This document shows, one piece after another, positions 24,588 through 34,731 of a stretch of 36,334 bases of DNA. The notes beneath the pieces were generated by a model. That model had not been told where the DNA came from. It saw only the letters and a list, made by a program, of their open reading frames with translations, and made no database searches. The DNA is from Prevotellamassilia timonensis. Its GTDB lineage: Bacteria > Bacteroidota > Bacteroidia > Bacteroidales > Bacteroidaceae. Position 1 is the stretch's first letter, and every line of letters starts with the position of its first letter. A program made the translations under genes and the position numbers. Location: positions 1-36,334 of the forward strand of contig NZ_JADYUH010000021.1 of the NCBI RefSeq assembly GCF_021531665.1, read 5' to 3'.

Positions 24588-25715
24588 ATGAAGTATCTTG
24601 CTAAACTTTCATTCTTTGTGATGATGCTTTTCGCAGGTTTTGCAGTGGCTGCCTGCGGCGATGACGATCCTGTAACTCCTCCTGTAACTCCTCCCGGAGG
24701 TGGCGACGGTGGCGACGGTGGCGAAACGAACACCTTCGTTTACGCTGAACCCTATTGCGTTTGGGGTTCCTCTATGGCTCAAGTAAAGAGCAACATGAGC
24801 GAATACGAAGTAGGCTACGAAGGAGATGTAAACCTGATTCTTTTAGGAAAATCTCCCGTTGAATTCTACGGCTACTTCTTCAACTCTAATGGTCTCTATG
24901 GCGTGCAAATGGTTTACGAAGATGAGTTCCCCACTCTCGCTCAGGTTCGTGAAGCACTCGCCAAGAGATATCAGTTCTTGAGATATGACGAAGAATCTGA
25001 TATTTACTTCTACGCTTCTGAAGACCAGAAGACTGGTGTAGGTGTATGGGAAGAATTGCATGAAGACAAACCTTACGTAGTTGTTCAGCTCGTTGGTATT
25101 GATTTCATCAATGGAGGTGGCGGTGACGACAGCGGTGAAGGCGGCGGTAACACTCCTTCTTTCTCCGATCCCTTCCTCGGCTGGGGTTCTACCCTCGCAC
25201 AGCTCCAGGCTGCTAAGGACGAAAACCTCTTCGACGGTGTTGGAGAAGATGAAGAAGATCCCAACGTCACCTACGCAGGCTACTATGGCGTTTCTCCCGT
25301 CAACTACGAAATGTACATGTTTGACAGCAACGTCCTCTTCGGCAGCTACATCGAAATGAAGAGCAAAAATGTGGGTAGCTTCGATAACGTGCTCGACATC
25401 CTCAAGTCTCGCTATACTTTCGTCACCTACTCTGAAGAAGATGACATTTATCTCTTCATCTCTCCTGACTACGTTACTATGGTGGGTGCTTACGAAGTGA
25501 ATGACGAAGGCACTCTTTGGAGCTGCGTAGAATACTATGACTACGAATATATGTCTTCCGGCTCTTCCGCTCCTGCAAAAGCTCCCGTTGTGAAGAACGG
25601 CAAGAAGACTCACTTCAAGAACGCTGCACGCTTCGTTCCCAGAAACTTCGTTCAGAAGGCTCCCGCGTTCAAAATTTCTTCCAAAATCAAAGGTTTCAAG
25701 AACATCAAGTTCTAA
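24588..25715 (+). CDS. Lipoprotein with two tandem homologous domains, function unknown
   Basis: 375 residues. The lipobox is AVAAC (Cys23) followed by GDDDP, an acidic export signal for surface display, then a Pro/Gly linker (PVTPPVTPPGGGDGGDGG). Two homologous domains of about 120 residues follow: the first contains FVYAEPYCVWGSSMAQVKS, KSPVEFYGYFFNSNGLYG, VREALAKRYQF and ESDIYFYAS; the second DPFLGWGSTLAQLQAA, VSPVNYEMYMFDSNVLFG, VLDILKSRYTF and EDDIYLFIS. They are separated by a second Gly-rich linker. The tail is basic (KNGKKTHFKNAARF). I do not recognise the family by name. Base use is more AT-rich than in its neighbours and the start has its own promoter and terminator, so it is an independent, perhaps well-expressed unit. 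Confidence 0.88.
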   Translation: MKYLAKLSFFVMMLFAGFAVAACGDDDPVTPPVTPPGGGDGGDGGETNTFVYAEPYCVWGSSMAQVKSNMSEYEVGYEGDVNLILLGKSPVEFYGYFFNSNGLYGVQMVYEDEFPTLAQVREALAKRYQFLRYDEESDIYFYASEDQKTGVGVWEELHEDKPYVVVQLVGIDFINGGGGDDSGEGGGNTPSFSDPFLGWGSTLAQLQAAKDENLFDGVGEDEEDPNVTYAGYYGVSPVNYEMYMFDSNVLFGSYIEMKSKNVGSFDNVLDILKSRYTFVTYSEEDDIYLFISPDYVTMVGAYEVNDEGTLWSCVEYYDYEYMSSGSSAPAKAPVVKNGKKTHFKNAARFVPRNFVQKAPAFKISSKIKGFKNIKF

Positions 25716-25768
25716 ACCTCTCTCCCCTTAAAGGGTGAGGACAAAGAATGATTCTCACCCCTCCTTTC

Positions 25769-25799
25769 AATCCCGTGGCAGTCTTGTCACGGGATTTTT
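25769..25799 (+). terminator. Intrinsic terminator of the two-repeat lipoprotein gene
   Basis: AATCCCGTG (25769-25777) pairs with CACGGGATT (25788-25796) around a 10-base loop and is followed by a T tract. It is 54 bases past the stop codon. Confidence 0.88.
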
Positions 25800-25844
25800 C
25801 GCGTTCAGCGCAAAAGAGGAAGCGTTGAATCAAGCAGAAAGTGC

Positions 25845-25852
25845 TATTTTTG
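25845..25852 (+). promoter_or_regulatory. -7 box (TATTTTTG) of uvrA
   Basis: TATTTTTG matches TAnnTTTG. A TTG lies 17 bases upstream, slightly short of ideal spacing. The leader to the ATG at 25942 would be about 80 bases. No SOS-type operator was recognised. Confidence 0.5.
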
Positions 25853-25941
25853 CAAGGATATTAATTTCTTAACTGCCGCCGCCGCTCGTTTCCATTTTCT
25901 TTCTCGCGCGGTTTCCAACTCTTTTTGACGCTTTTCTGCGC

Positions 25942-28743
25942 ATGAACAAATCCATTCTCATCAAAGGAGCAAGGGTCAACAATCTGAAAAACATTGACCT
26001 CGAAATCCCCCTCGGACGTTTTGTTGTCATCACCGGACTCTCCGGCTCCGGAAAGTCCTCCCTCGCTTTCGACACCCTCTACGCCGAAGGGCAGAGACGC
26101 TATGTCGAAAGCCTCTCTGCCTACGCACGCCAATTTCTCGGAAGAATGCACAAACCCGAGGTGGACTACATCAAAGGCTTGCCGCCCGCCATCGCCATCG
26201 AACAGAAAACCGTCAGTAGAAACCCGCGCTCCACAGTCGGAACGAGTACGGAAATCTACGAATATCTCCGCCTCCTCTTCGCCCGCATCGGTCACACCTT
26301 CTCGCCCGTCAGCGGGCAGGAGGTGAAACGCCACACCGTCGATGACATCGTGGCGTGCGCCTTCTCCTACAGTGAGGGTACACGCTTCGCCGTGCTCGCT
26401 CCGATGCGCGTCAGAAGCGGACGCACCATGCAGCAGCAACTTGAAGCGGACCTCGCACAAGGGCTCTCCCGCTTGGATGTGAACGGAGAAACGGTGCGAA
26501 TGGAAGACGTGTTGGAAAATCCGCCCGAGCCCGAAAAATGCAGTCTTCTCATTGCCCGCCTCAGTGTCAGACAGGACGAAGAGACTCGCTCGCGACTCGC
26601 CGACGCCATCGAAACGGCACTCTACGAAGGCGATGGAGAATGTATGCTCCGCTTCTATCCTGCCGGCATCCTCCACCGTTTCAGCACCCGCTTCGAAGCG
26701 GACGGAATGACCTTCGCCGAGCCCGACGACTATATGTTCTCCTTCAACAATCCCGTCGGCGCCTGTCCCCGCTGTGAAGGCTTCGGCAGAATCATGGGCA
26801 TCGACGAGCATCTGGTCGTGCCCGACACGAGCCTCAGCCTCTACGATGGAGCGGTCGTTTGCTGGCGCGGCGAGAAAATGGGACTCTGGCTCAAGGAGTT
26901 CATGCGGCGAGTGGCACACAAGGACTTTCCCGTCTTTGAACCCTACTACAAACTCACGCGGAAGCAGAAGGACCTCCTCTGGCACGGCGACGCCGAAGAA
27001 AACGCCCGACCCGAAGAGGAGCGGGTCACCATCGATGCCTTCTTCAGAATGTTGGAGCGGAATCAATACAAGATACAGTATCGCGTCATGTTGGCACGCT
27101 ATCGCGGCAAGACGGAATGCCCCGACTGCCACGGCTCGCGCTTGCGCCCCGAGGCGGAATATGTCAAAGTCGGCGGGCGCAGCATCACCGAACTCGTGCG
27201 GATGCCGGTCTGCGAGTTGCTGCCGTGGTTTGAACACCTGCAGCTCAGCGAACATGACGCCTCCGTGGGGCGTCGGCTGCTCACCGAAATCCGTTCCCGG
27301 CTGCGCTTTCTCGTCAATGTCGGTCTCGGCTATCTCACCCTCGACCGCCTCTCCAACTCCCTTTCCGGCGGTGAGAGCCAGCGCATCAACCTCGCCACTT
27401 CCCTCGGATCCTCGCTGGTCGGCTCGCTCTACATTCTCGACGAACCCAGCATCGGACTGCATCCCCGAGACACGCAGCGCCTCATCGCTGTCTTGAAAGA
27501 ACTCCGCGACCTCGGCAACACCGTCATTGTCGTGGAGCACGACGAAGAAATCATGCGCGCTGCGGACTATCTCATCGACATGGGACCCGACGCGGGACGC
27601 CTTGGCGGCGAAGTCATGTTCCAAGGTGAAATCCGTCCCGACGTCCTGCCGCCCCTGCCGGAGGGAAAAGAGAAATATGCTTCCCACACGCTCAACTATC
27701 TTTCCCATCTTGAAACCATCCCCGTGCCGTCTTCCCGCCGCGCCTGGAATCGTTTCATCAAGGTTGTCGGAGCCCGTGCCAACAACCTCAAGGGCATTGA
27801 CGTGGTCTTTCCGCTCAACGTCCTCACCGTGGTCACCGGCGTCAGTGGCTCGGGAAAATCGACGCTGGTGCGTGACATCTTCTTCCGCGGACTGAAGCGC
27901 GCCAAGGACGAAGTGGCGGAACGCCCCGGAGAGTTCACGCGCCTGGAAGGCGACATCGACGCCGTGCAGGGCGTCGAGTTCATTGACCAAAACCCCATCG
28001 GGCGCAGTTCGCGCTCCAATCCCGTCACCTACGTCAAGGCGTACGATGAAATCCGAAAACTCATGGCAGCGCAACCTTTAGCGAAACAGATGGAGATGAC
28101 CCCCGCCTGGTTCTCCTTCAACACCGAAGGCGGACGCTGCGAAGAGTGCAAGGGCGAGGGCACGGTCAAGGTGGAGATGCAGTTCATGGCGGACCTCGTG
28201 TTGGAGTGTGAAGCCTGCCACGGCAAACGTTTCAAGAAGGACGTCTTGGAGGTGAAATATGAAGGAATGGACATCAACGACATTCTGGACATGACCGTCA
28301 ATCGCGCCATCGAGTTCTTTTCCGAACATGGTCAGTCGCGCATCGTCAGTCGCCTGCGCCCCTTGCAGGACGTCGGACTCGGCTACATCAAACTCGGGCA
28401 ACCCGGCTCCACCCTCTCCGGCGGCGAGAACCAGCGCGTGAAGTTGGCATACTATCTTGGACTGGAGCGTAGCGTTCCCACGCTTTTCATTTTCGACGAG
28501 CCGACCACAGGACTTCACTTCCACGACATCAACTGCCTGCTGCGCGCCTTCCAGGCACTCATCACGCGCGGCCACACCATCATTGTCATTGAACACAATC
28601 CCGAAGTCATGAAATGTGCCGACCACCTCATTGACCTCGGTCCGGAGGGCGGTCGCGAGGGCGGCAGGGTCGTGGCACAAGGCACGCCCGAGGAAGTGGT
28701 GGCGCAGGGCAAGGGTCACACCGCCCGCTTCCTGAAACTGTGA
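25942..28743 (+). CDS. uvrA: Excinuclease ABC subunit UvrA
   Basis: DNA-damage recognition ATPase of nucleotide excision repair, acting as a dimer that loads UvrB. The 933 residues show two ABC modules: Walker [10 protein letters not shown] near residue 32 and GVSGSGKST near 633, signatures LSGGESQR (about 474) and LSGGENQR (about 826), and Walker B ILDEP and IFDEP. The first zinc site uses CPRC (about 274) and CPDC (about 393); the second CEEC (about 733) and CEAC (about 756). The UvrB-binding region lies after the first Walker A ([14 protein letters not shown]). The length and intact zinc sites point to a canonical UvrA rather than a shortened paralogue. It is monocistronic, with an array of 11-bp repeats just downstream. 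Confidence 0.97.
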   Translation: MNKSILIKGARVNNLKNIDLEIPLGRFVVITGLSGSGKSSLAFDTLYAEGQRRYVESLSAYARQFLGRMHKPEVDYIKGLPPAIAIEQKTVSRNPRSTVGTSTEIYEYLRLLFARIGHTFSPVSGQEVKRHTVDDIVACAFSYSEGTRFAVLAPMRVRSGRTMQQQLEADLAQGLSRLDVNGETVRMEDVLENPPEPEKCSLLIARLSVRQDEETRSRLADAIETALYEGDGECMLRFYPAGILHRFSTRFEADGMTFAEPDDYMFSFNNPVGACPRCEGFGRIMGIDEHLVVPDTSLSLYDGAVVCWRGEKMGLWLKEFMRRVAHKDFPVFEPYYKLTRKQKDLLWHGDAEENARPEEERVTIDAFFRMLERNQYKIQYRVMLARYRGKTECPDCHGSRLRPEAEYVKVGGRSITELVRMPVCELLPWFEHLQLSEHDASVGRRLLTEIRSRLRFLVNVGLGYLTLDRLSNSLSGGESQRINLATSLGSSLVGSLYILDEPSIGLHPRDTQRLIAVLKELRDLGNTVIVVEHDEEIMRAADYLIDMGPDAGRLGGEVMFQGEIRPDVLPPLPEGKEKYASHTLNYLSHLETIPVPSSRRAWNRFIKVVGARANNLKGIDVVFPLNVLTVVTGVSGSGKSTLVRDIFFRGLKRAKDEVAERPGEFTRLEGDIDAVQGVEFIDQNPIGRSSRSNPVTYVKAYDEIRKLMAAQPLAKQMEMTPAWFSFNTEGGRCEECKGEGTVKVEMQFMADLVLECEACHGKRFKKDVLEVKYEGMDINDILDMTVNRAIEFFSEHGQSRIVSRLRPLQDVGLGYIKLGQPGSTLSGGENQRVKLAYYLGLERSVPTLFIFDEPTTGLHFHDINCLLRAFQALITRGHTIIVIEHNPEVMKCADHLIDLGPEGGREGGRVVAQGTPEEVVAQGKGHTARFLKL

Positions 28744-28777
28744 GGAGGAAACCACCTCCGTAACACCTCTTCGCCAA

Positions 28778-28876
28778 CCCTTGTACAACCCTTGAACAAC
28801 CTTTGAACAACCTGTTCAAACCCTGTTCAACGCCTGTTCAAACCTTGCTCAAACCTTGCTCAAACCTTGCTCAAAC
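28778..28876. repeat. 11-bp tandem repeats downstream of uvrA, nine units
   Basis: Nine contiguous 11-bp units grade from cccttgaacaa through cctgttcaaac to cttgctcaaac. Where the first and second types meet, TTTGAACA-ACC-TGTTCAAA (28802-28820) forms a perfect hairpin. On the minus strand the first type reads ttgttcaaggg, close to the unit of the 11950-12010 array. Confidence 0.85.
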
Positions 28877-28960
28877 CCTTCGTTGGGTTTGATTGAACTT
28901 TCAGCCCGTTTGGGCTCTCGGAAATGTCCGGTAAACGGCTATGCGAAACCGTTTTTCCGC

Positions 28961-29002
28961 AAAAAAGACGTGCGGAACTGTCGTGGTGGCAGTTCCGCAC
29001 GT
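28961..29002 (-). terminator. Intrinsic terminator of the sialidase gene
   Basis: A perfect 13-bp inverted repeat (acgtgcggaactg at 28968-28980 and its complement at 28990-29002, 9-base loop) is followed on the minus strand by six T (plus-strand A run at 28961-28966). It is 64 bases past the stop codon at 29066. Confidence 0.9.
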
Positions 29003-29065
29003 GGCGTTTGTGAGCTGTGCGCTCAAAGTGTCTTTGTCTCGTTTATGTGGCGTTTGCAACCCGCC

Positions 29066-32000
29066 TCATTTGATGAGCACCTTCTGTCCGCCCCGGATAT
29101 AGACGCCGGGCGCCGGTGCTTCCGTCAGTCTGCGTCCCTGAAGGTCGTAGAGAAAGGAGTTGGCGGCGGGAGCGGTGGCGTGGTTGATGCCCGTCGGCGT
29201 GTAGGAGGAGGGAATGGGGTGGAACGGCTGCTCCTCGGTGAACTTGTATTGTCCGTCGGAAGCCCAGTCAAGGCTGAAGCGCACGAAGCGGAGCACGTAG
29301 TTGTTGGCATTGTAGTGGCCGTCCTCTTCGTAATATACGCCCAGTGTTCCGTCGGGCAGAACGACTGCGGTGCTGTAGCCGGAGCTCCAGGGGCAGATGG
29401 TCTTCGGTGTGCCGAAGGTTTCGCCTTCGTCGGTGGAGAGGCAGATGCTCACGTTCTGGCGGCTGCTGCTGTTGGGGAGCGTTTCAAAGGCGATGTTCCA
29501 GGGGTTGCCATCGAGCGTGGAACACCAAACCATGTACTCGCCGTCGCAGGCAGTACCGCTGATGCCGCTGGTGAAGCGTGTTTCGGGGGCATATTTCCAA
29601 GTGGCGCCGTGGTCGGAGGTCACGTTGTGATAGTTGTAGCCGTTGGTGCGCACGAAGATGGAGAGGTCTCCGTTGTTGCGTTCGAGCGTCTTGGGTTCGT
29701 CAGCGTTGGTTGTTCCGCTTGTGCCGACCACCTGCCAGCTCTGACCGTGGTCAAAACTCATGAAGAAGTGGAAGTTGCGGACGTTGTTTCCGTCGCGATT
29801 GACGAAGCTGGAAACGAGTGTGCCGTCGCGTTTCTGGAGTGCGGCACCGGAGCCGGAGAAGCCGCCCTTCCAAGTCGGGTTGGGGCTGCCCACGCCGTAG
29901 AGACTCTTCGTGTGATCCACGGGAGTGCTCCAGGTTTCGCCACCGTCGGAGCTCATGATGGTCTTCCAGAGCTGAGGCTCGGCTGCGGTGGATGCCCAGA
30001 AGCCGTGACCGTAAGTGCCGGCGGCAGTCATGATGCCGATGATGTTGCCGTTGTCGCGGTCGGTGACGATGGAGGCATCGCCGTGACCATAGTTTCCGCC
30101 GAGGTTTTCTCCGGCAGCGACGCGCTGCGGACGAGTCCAGGTGCGTCCCATGTCGTCAGAATACTGTGCCACGATGTAGAGCATGTTCGGCAGGTCGCCG
30201 TTGTGCTGCAGACGGTCGTCGGTCAGGGTGACGAGGCGGTCCACGATGGTGCCGTCGTCGAGTTTCTTCTTCACAGTGGTGATGGCGGGGATGCGATAGT
30301 AGCGAGAGCCGCAGTCATAGGGCATCAAGGCTGCACCTTCGGAGAGGAAGATGGTGACGGCGTGTTGCGGGTTGCCGTTGGCTTCAGCCATTTCGGCGCC
30401 GTCCACGACGTAGCCGCTGATGGTGGCGTCCACGGTGTGTCCCTCGGTGGCGTCCTCTGCGATGTCGTAGGCAATCCAGAGGTTATGTTCGCCCACGTTC
30501 AGGTCGGCTGAGCCGTTGATGACGAAGGAGCCGTCGGCTGCCACGGCGGTCGCCTCGCCGAAGAGGATGCCGTTTTCTTCGCGCCAGGTCATCTTTTGGT
30601 CTTCGTCGATGAAGAGTTCGCGGTTGTTGGTGGCAAGATAGGCTTTGACGTTCTTCACGTCGGCGAGGTCGGTGGCAACGACGTTACCCTTGATGGCGCT
30701 GACGTTCACGCTGCCGGTGAGGCCGGAGACGCGGAAGATGGTGCGCACGATGGGCTGGTTCTTGTTGCCGATGCCGGTGGTCACCTTGCCCTGCTTCACG
30801 GTTGTGGAGGCGAGCACGGCTTCGGGGTGGCTGGCGTCCACGGGGTCGAATCTCCAGAGAGAGGCGTTGTCTTCAGCTGCGGCCCAGCGAACGATGACGG
30901 CTCCGGCTTCTTGAGCGTGGAGTTCCACGTTGCTGTCCTTGATGGTGAAGAAGCCGTAGGCAGATTGAATCGTGTAGATGGGGTTGGCTTCTTCGCTCTT
31001 TCCGAACTGAGTGGCTCCGCCGGTGCCGGTTCCTGCTGTGCCGATGTAGTCCCCATTGAAGTTCTTGATGGCGAGTTTGCCGTCCTGTTCCCAGAAACTC
31101 CAGATGCGGTCGGGCGAGAAGGACTTGTCACCGAAGCGCATGAGGTCCAGTTCTGCGTCATAGTACATCACCTTGCCTGCGCAGTATGCCTTGGTGGAGG
31201 CGTTGGTGATGTAGTACCAGCGCACGTTGTCTTCTGTGCTGGTGACGGGCGGTTCGGGCACGTCCTTCTTGATGTGGAGGGTGAAGTCGGTGAGCACGAC
31301 GCCCTGTCCGTTGGTGCCGGCGAGCGTGAAACTGAGGCTGGAGAGTGCCACGTTCGATGCGCTGCGGGTGGCTGCGGTTTGGGAGGTCGTATAGACTGTG
31401 CCGTCGTCCATCGTCATGGTCAGTCCCGTGGCGTGGCTGTTGTTGGCGAAGGTGAAACTGTAGGAGTCGATGACGTAGCCTGCCGGTGCAGAGAGCGTGT
31501 AGGCGGAGCTGGCTGCGCTGCCGGTGAAGAGTTGCAGGTTGTTGCCGCTCCAGTTCATGTTGTTGGTTGTGCCGCATCCGAAGGTCACTTGCGGTCTGGA
31601 AGCGCTCTTCCACGTGCTGAAGTAGTTTCCGGTCGTGCCGCCGCTGCCGTTGTAGAGCGTGCCGTTGGGTTTATTGACGGTGATGGTGAGTTCGTTGGGC
31701 AGCGGTTCGTCACTCACCTCGGTGAAGAGGAAGCTGGAGCCGCCGTCGTTGGCGCCGCTGGTACTGTTCCAGGTGGCGAGTTTGTTGCTACGGTTGTTGA
31801 GGTAGCAGTTGTCGCCGTAGTGGAAGGCATAGCTGTTTGTGGCGGCGGTGGAGGCGTTGAGGATGAAGGCGGTGTAGGTTCCTGTGGCAGCCATCATGGC
31901 TTTCTGGTTGTCGGCGACGGAGGCGTAGGTCACCTTCATGCCCGGTCCTTTAGCCTTATTATATAATGTATAGCCCGAAACCGTGTTGCCCGTGATGCAC

Positions 32001-34243
32001 CAGAGTCCGTATTCGTTGTCGTCGGCGGGTTCGGTGGTTGCCATGTCCACGTCCGTGCCGGTGTTGGCAACGAGCCAGGCGTTGCGGGTGGTCTTCATTT
32101 TGTACCAGTGAACGGTCTCGCCCCAGGCGTCAGCCGTCGGCTCTTCCGAGAGGAGGAAACTGTAGCCCTGGTCTTCGACGAAGGTCGGTTCGTCCACCGG
32201 CTCGGGTGCTTCTTCGATGAGGAACTGACAGCCGGTGTCGTTGCGGTCGGCTCCCTTGGTGGCATCGTTGCTCCAGTTGTAGAGTTTGTAGCCTTGAGCG
32301 GCTTGCGTCTGGTTCAGTTCCACCTCGCCGCTGCTGATGATGTAGTAGCCTGGCGTGTTGCCATAGCTCACAGTCCAGCCGCTGGCGGGTTGTGTGGCGA
32401 CGGTGGTGATTTGGGAGTTATAGGCTGCTGTCGGGTTGAGGTAGGCGTTGTAGGCGCGGTCGATGATGTCGTAGGTGTCATCGTCGCGGCGCACGAACTT
32501 CCACATGGAGCGGGCGTAGGTGGAGGTCGTGTTGGAGCCGACCACGCCGGCGGCACTGCCTTGAGAGGTGATGTAGTAGTCGTTGGCGCGGAGGGAGTGA
32601 ATCTGATACCAGTGCTCGTCGCCCTCAGTGCTGACGGTGGGCTGGTTCAAAGCCTCTGCCACGGCGGTGCGCAGTGCGCTTACCATGTCGGCGGCTTCCG
32701 TCTCGGTGATGGAGGACTTTGCCAGCAGCGTGTAGGCTTCTTCCGACTTGGCGTTGAAGACAGCCATGCCGGCTTCGCCATACTGTCCCATGCCGCTGCC
32801 GACGTTGACGATGTGTCCGGCGGTCAGTGCCTGACCAATGCTGTTGCGCAGGTCGGCTTGTGCGATGCGGTTGGCGGCTTCTTCTTCGGTAATCACGTTG
32901 AAGGTCAGATCCGGCATATCGGAAAGTAATCTGTCCTTGATGATGTTCGCCATTTTCACGTAGCCCAGACCGTAGAGATAGTTCGTGTTCTTGATGTATG
33001 TCGTGTTGGCGACGTCGCCATCGAGGAAGGGCGTGTAGCAGTCGATATATTTCACCTGATCGGGACCCCATTCGGAGAGGATTGCGTTGAACGGGGCGAT
33101 GCGGGTGGTGTTGATGGTGGCGTTGTTCGTCGGGTGCAGTCCGATTGTGTAGATTCTGGCGCTGGGACAGTTCGACATGATTTCCTCCACCAATCGAATG
33201 TAGTTCAATTTCACGGTTTCCAGGTCGTCAGAACCCAGGACGTCGGAGGTTCCGGCATAGATCAGCACGGCTCGCGCTTCTTCTTTTTCCACGTTCTGCA
33301 CTTGGGTGAGGGCGGCATTGGCGATTTTGCGTGCGTTTTCAAGGCTCAGTCCGCCGTAGCCCCAGCCGGAGCCGCGGTTCTTGATGTGGTCGTTGCCGAG
33401 GAGTTCGTTCCATTCGCCCGTCTTCACTTCGCCATCGCCGAAGAAGAGAATGTCGTTGTCAATTTGCTTGTAGGGCAGCACGCTGAAGTAAGTGGCGCGC
33501 ATTCCGTGAGAGCCCGAGAGACCGCCGTTGAGCTGGGTTTCGGAAGTGTTGTAGGGTAAGACCGTATGGGCGGTAAACTCTCCGTCATCCATCAAGTATC
33601 TTTCCCGAAGGGCTTCGGTCCATTTCTCATAGGAGGCAGCGGTGAGGTGGAGGTTGTCATAGCTCCAAACGCCGCCGGAAGCCACGTCGGAAAGCAGGTC
33701 ATAGAAGTCCACATATCTCAACCAGCCTTCGTTCGTTTCATCCACGAAAGCCTTCACCAGACGGTTCGTCTCGAGCCAGCGCTCGGCGGGACGGTTCGAA
33801 GTGTTGTTGTTGAGGATGCTGTAGAGATAGACTTTTGTCTCCGGGCTGCGCTTGTGGACGCGCTGCACGATGCTCTTGACGTAGGCAAGCACCTGCGTCG
33901 GCTGGAAGTTCAGTCCGCCGCTGGTGGCGATGTCGTTCGTGCCAATCATCATGAAGAACTTCTTCGGTTTGTTGATGAGATAGCTCTCGAGATTGTCACT
34001 CTGTTCGGTGGAGTAGGTGCCGGAGTTTCCGCGGTTCACAATCGGAAGCGGAGTTGCCTCGTCGCTGCGGAACATCTCGACCCAGGGTGCCATGTCTGTG
34101 ATGCTGTTGCCCACAAACACGATGCTTCCTTCAGCAGGCGGAAGCACTTTGAAGAGGTCGTACCGATGCTTGCGGAACGGCTCGTCACCCCACGCGGCAA
34201 GCGTGAAGATGCTTGCCAAAAGGAAAAGTAAGGTTTTCTTCAT
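29066..34243 (-). CDS. Giant secreted sialidase (GH33) with two SGNH domains and a T9SS signal
   Basis: 1725 residues. The signal peptide (MKKTLLFLLASIFTLAAWGD) precedes an SGNH hydrolase domain (about 40-215) with Ser47 in GNSI, NRGNSG, GTND (101-104) and DNLH (Asp196, His199), all catalytic blocks intact; a sialate O-acetylesterase role is inferred. A second SGNH-like domain (about 262-445) has GDG in place of GDS, GTSD in place of GxND and no DxxH, so it looks inactive. Beta-rich modules follow (about 544-845 and 1000-1125), one shared with the protein at 2816-6757, then a sialidase N-terminal domain (about 1130-1275). The GH33 propeller has YRIPAI near 1316 and five Asp boxes (SDDMGRTW, SDGGETW, FDHGQSW, SDHGATW, TDEGETF). 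The C-terminus (LYDLQGRRL ... GVYIRGGQKVLIK) is a type IX sorting signal. It likely deacetylates and releases sialic acid from host glycans. Confidence 0.9.
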   Translation of the reverse strand: MKKTLLFLLASIFTLAAWGDEPFRKHRYDLFKVLPPAEGSIVFVGNSITDMAPWVEMFRSDEATPLPIVNRGNSGTYSTEQSDNLESYLINKPKKFFMMIGTNDIATSGGLNFQPTQVLAYVKSIVQRVHKRSPETKVYLYSILNNNTSNRPAERWLETNRLVKAFVDETNEGWLRYVDFYDLLSDVASGGVWSYDNLHLTAASYEKWTEALRERYLMDDGEFTAHTVLPYNTSETQLNGGLSGSHGMRATYFSVLPYKQIDNDILFFGDGEVKTGEWNELLGNDHIKNRGSGWGYGGLSLENARKIANAALTQVQNVEKEEARAVLIYAGTSDVLGSDDLETVKLNYIRLVEEIMSNCPSARIYTIGLHPTNNATINTTRIAPFNAILSEWGPDQVKYIDCYTPFLDGDVANTTYIKNTNYLYGLGYVKMANIIKDRLLSDMPDLTFNVITEEEAANRIAQADLRNSIGQALTAGHIVNVGSGMGQYGEAGMAVFNAKSEEAYTLLAKSSITETEAADMVSALRTAVAEALNQPTVSTEGDEHWYQIHSLRANDYYITSQGSAAGVVGSNTTSTYARSMWKFVRRDDDTYDIIDRAYNAYLNPTAAYNSQITTVATQPASGWTVSYGNTPGYYIISSGEVELNQTQAAQGYKLYNWSNDATKGADRNDTGCQFLIEEAPEPVDEPTFVEDQGYSFLLSEEPTADAWGETVHWYKMKTTRNAWLVANTGTDVDMATTEPADDNEYGLWCITGNTVSGYTLYNKAKGPGMKVTYASVADNQKAMMAATGTYTAFILNASTAATNSYAFHYGDNCYLNNRSNKLATWNSTSGANDGGSSFLFTEVSDEPLPNELTITVNKPNGTLYNGSGGTTGNYFSTWKSASRPQVTFGCGTTNNMNWSGNNLQLFTGSAASSAYTLSAPAGYVIDSYSFTFANNSHATGLTMTMDDGTVYTTSQTAATRSASNVALSSLSFTLAGTNGQGVVLTDFTLHIKKDVPEPPVTSTEDNVRWYYITNASTKAYCAGKVMYYDAELDLMRFGDKSFSPDRIWSFWEQDGKLAIKNFNGDYIGTAGTGTGGATQFGKSEEANPIYTIQSAYGFFTIKDSNVELHAQEAGAVIVRWAAAEDNASLWRFDPVDASHPEAVLASTTVKQGKVTTGIGNKNQPIVRTIFRVSGLTGSVNVSAIKGNVVATDLADVKNVKAYLATNNRELFIDEDQKMTWREENGILFGEATAVAADGSFVINGSADLNVGEHNLWIAYDIAEDATEGHTVDATISGYVVDGAEMAEANGNPQHAVTIFLSEGAALMPYDCGSRYYRIPAITTVKKKLDDGTIVDRLVTLTDDRLQHNGDLPNMLYIVAQYSDDMGRTWTRPQRVAAGENLGGNYGHGDASIVTDRDNGNIIGIMTAAGTYGHGFWASTAAEPQLWKTIMSSDGGETWSTPVDHTKSLYGVGSPNPTWKGGFSGSGAALQKRDGTLVSSFVNRDGNNVRNFHFFMSFDHGQSWQVVGTSGTTNADEPKTLERNNGDLSIFVRTNGYNYHNVTSDHGATWKYAPETRFTSGISGTACDGEYMVWCSTLDGNPWNIAFETLPNSSSRQNVSICLSTDEGETFGTPKTICPWSSGYSTAVVLPDGTLGVYYEEDGHYNANNYVLRFVRFSLDWASDGQYKFTEEQPFHPIPSSYTPTGINHATAPAANSFLYDLQGRRLTEAPAPGVYIRGGQKVLIK

Positions 34244-34556
34244 AGTATTTGAAAACTAGGGTTTTGAAAAAAATGTCAGAAAAGAAAGTTGACAAGTTAT
34301 TGGCGAAATGCTGAAAAGAAATTATCAGCGTGTAAAAATAGGCATTCTTCTCCGCATTTCCTTCATTATTGCCCAAAAATCAAACTTTTAAGGCAAAAAA
34401 ATCCACGAAACACGAGATGACATCATCCCGTTGCCCCATTGTTCTCTTCGCCGCCCCTTTGCCCCCATTGACCTTAAGAACCCCCCGTTCGCGGTGCGTA
34501 AGCGACGCGAAAAGTTGTCTCTCGTTGTCTCCGTTGTCGTCAAAACGCCACCGCCC

Positions 34557-34648
34557 TGTCTCTTTGTCTTTTTGTCTCTTTGTCTCTTTGACTCTTTGAC
34601 TCTTTGTCTCTTTGACTCTTTGTCTCTTTGACTCTTTGACTCTTTGAC
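34557..34648. repeat. Octamer microsatellite, second array
   Basis: About 11 copies of the same 8-bp unit as 12046-12276, in the same orientation, lie in the divergent gap between the sialidase and NhaC genes. The rest of the gap (34244-34730) holds no gene; short ORFs in the repeat are artefacts. Confidence 0.87.
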
Positions 34649-34685
34649 CTTCTTCCCCAAGGCACTCTAATTTGTCCGAATTTCG

Positions 34686-34693
34686 TAATTTTG
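34686..34693 (+). promoter_or_regulatory. -7 box (TAATTTTG) of the NhaC-type antiporter gene
   Basis: TAATTTTG matches the consensus, 38 bases before the ATG at 34732. A TTTG lies upstream at 34672-34675 but is closer than the usual 19-21 bases. Confidence 0.5.
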
Positions 34694-34731
34694 CCACCAA
34701 TTTATCATCAAGACAAACATTTTGAAAGGTC

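Noticed and set aside
25861-28074. A 737-codon minus-strand open frame opposite uvrA
   Set aside because: uvrA on the other strand has all its motifs; this frame is its codon-bias shadow and has no recognisable domains.
28856-30511. A 551-codon plus-strand frame (and others at 30596-31966 and 32108-32929) opposite the sialidase
   Set aside because: Gly/Val/Ala-rich antisense shadows of a protein with clear GH33 and SGNH motifs.
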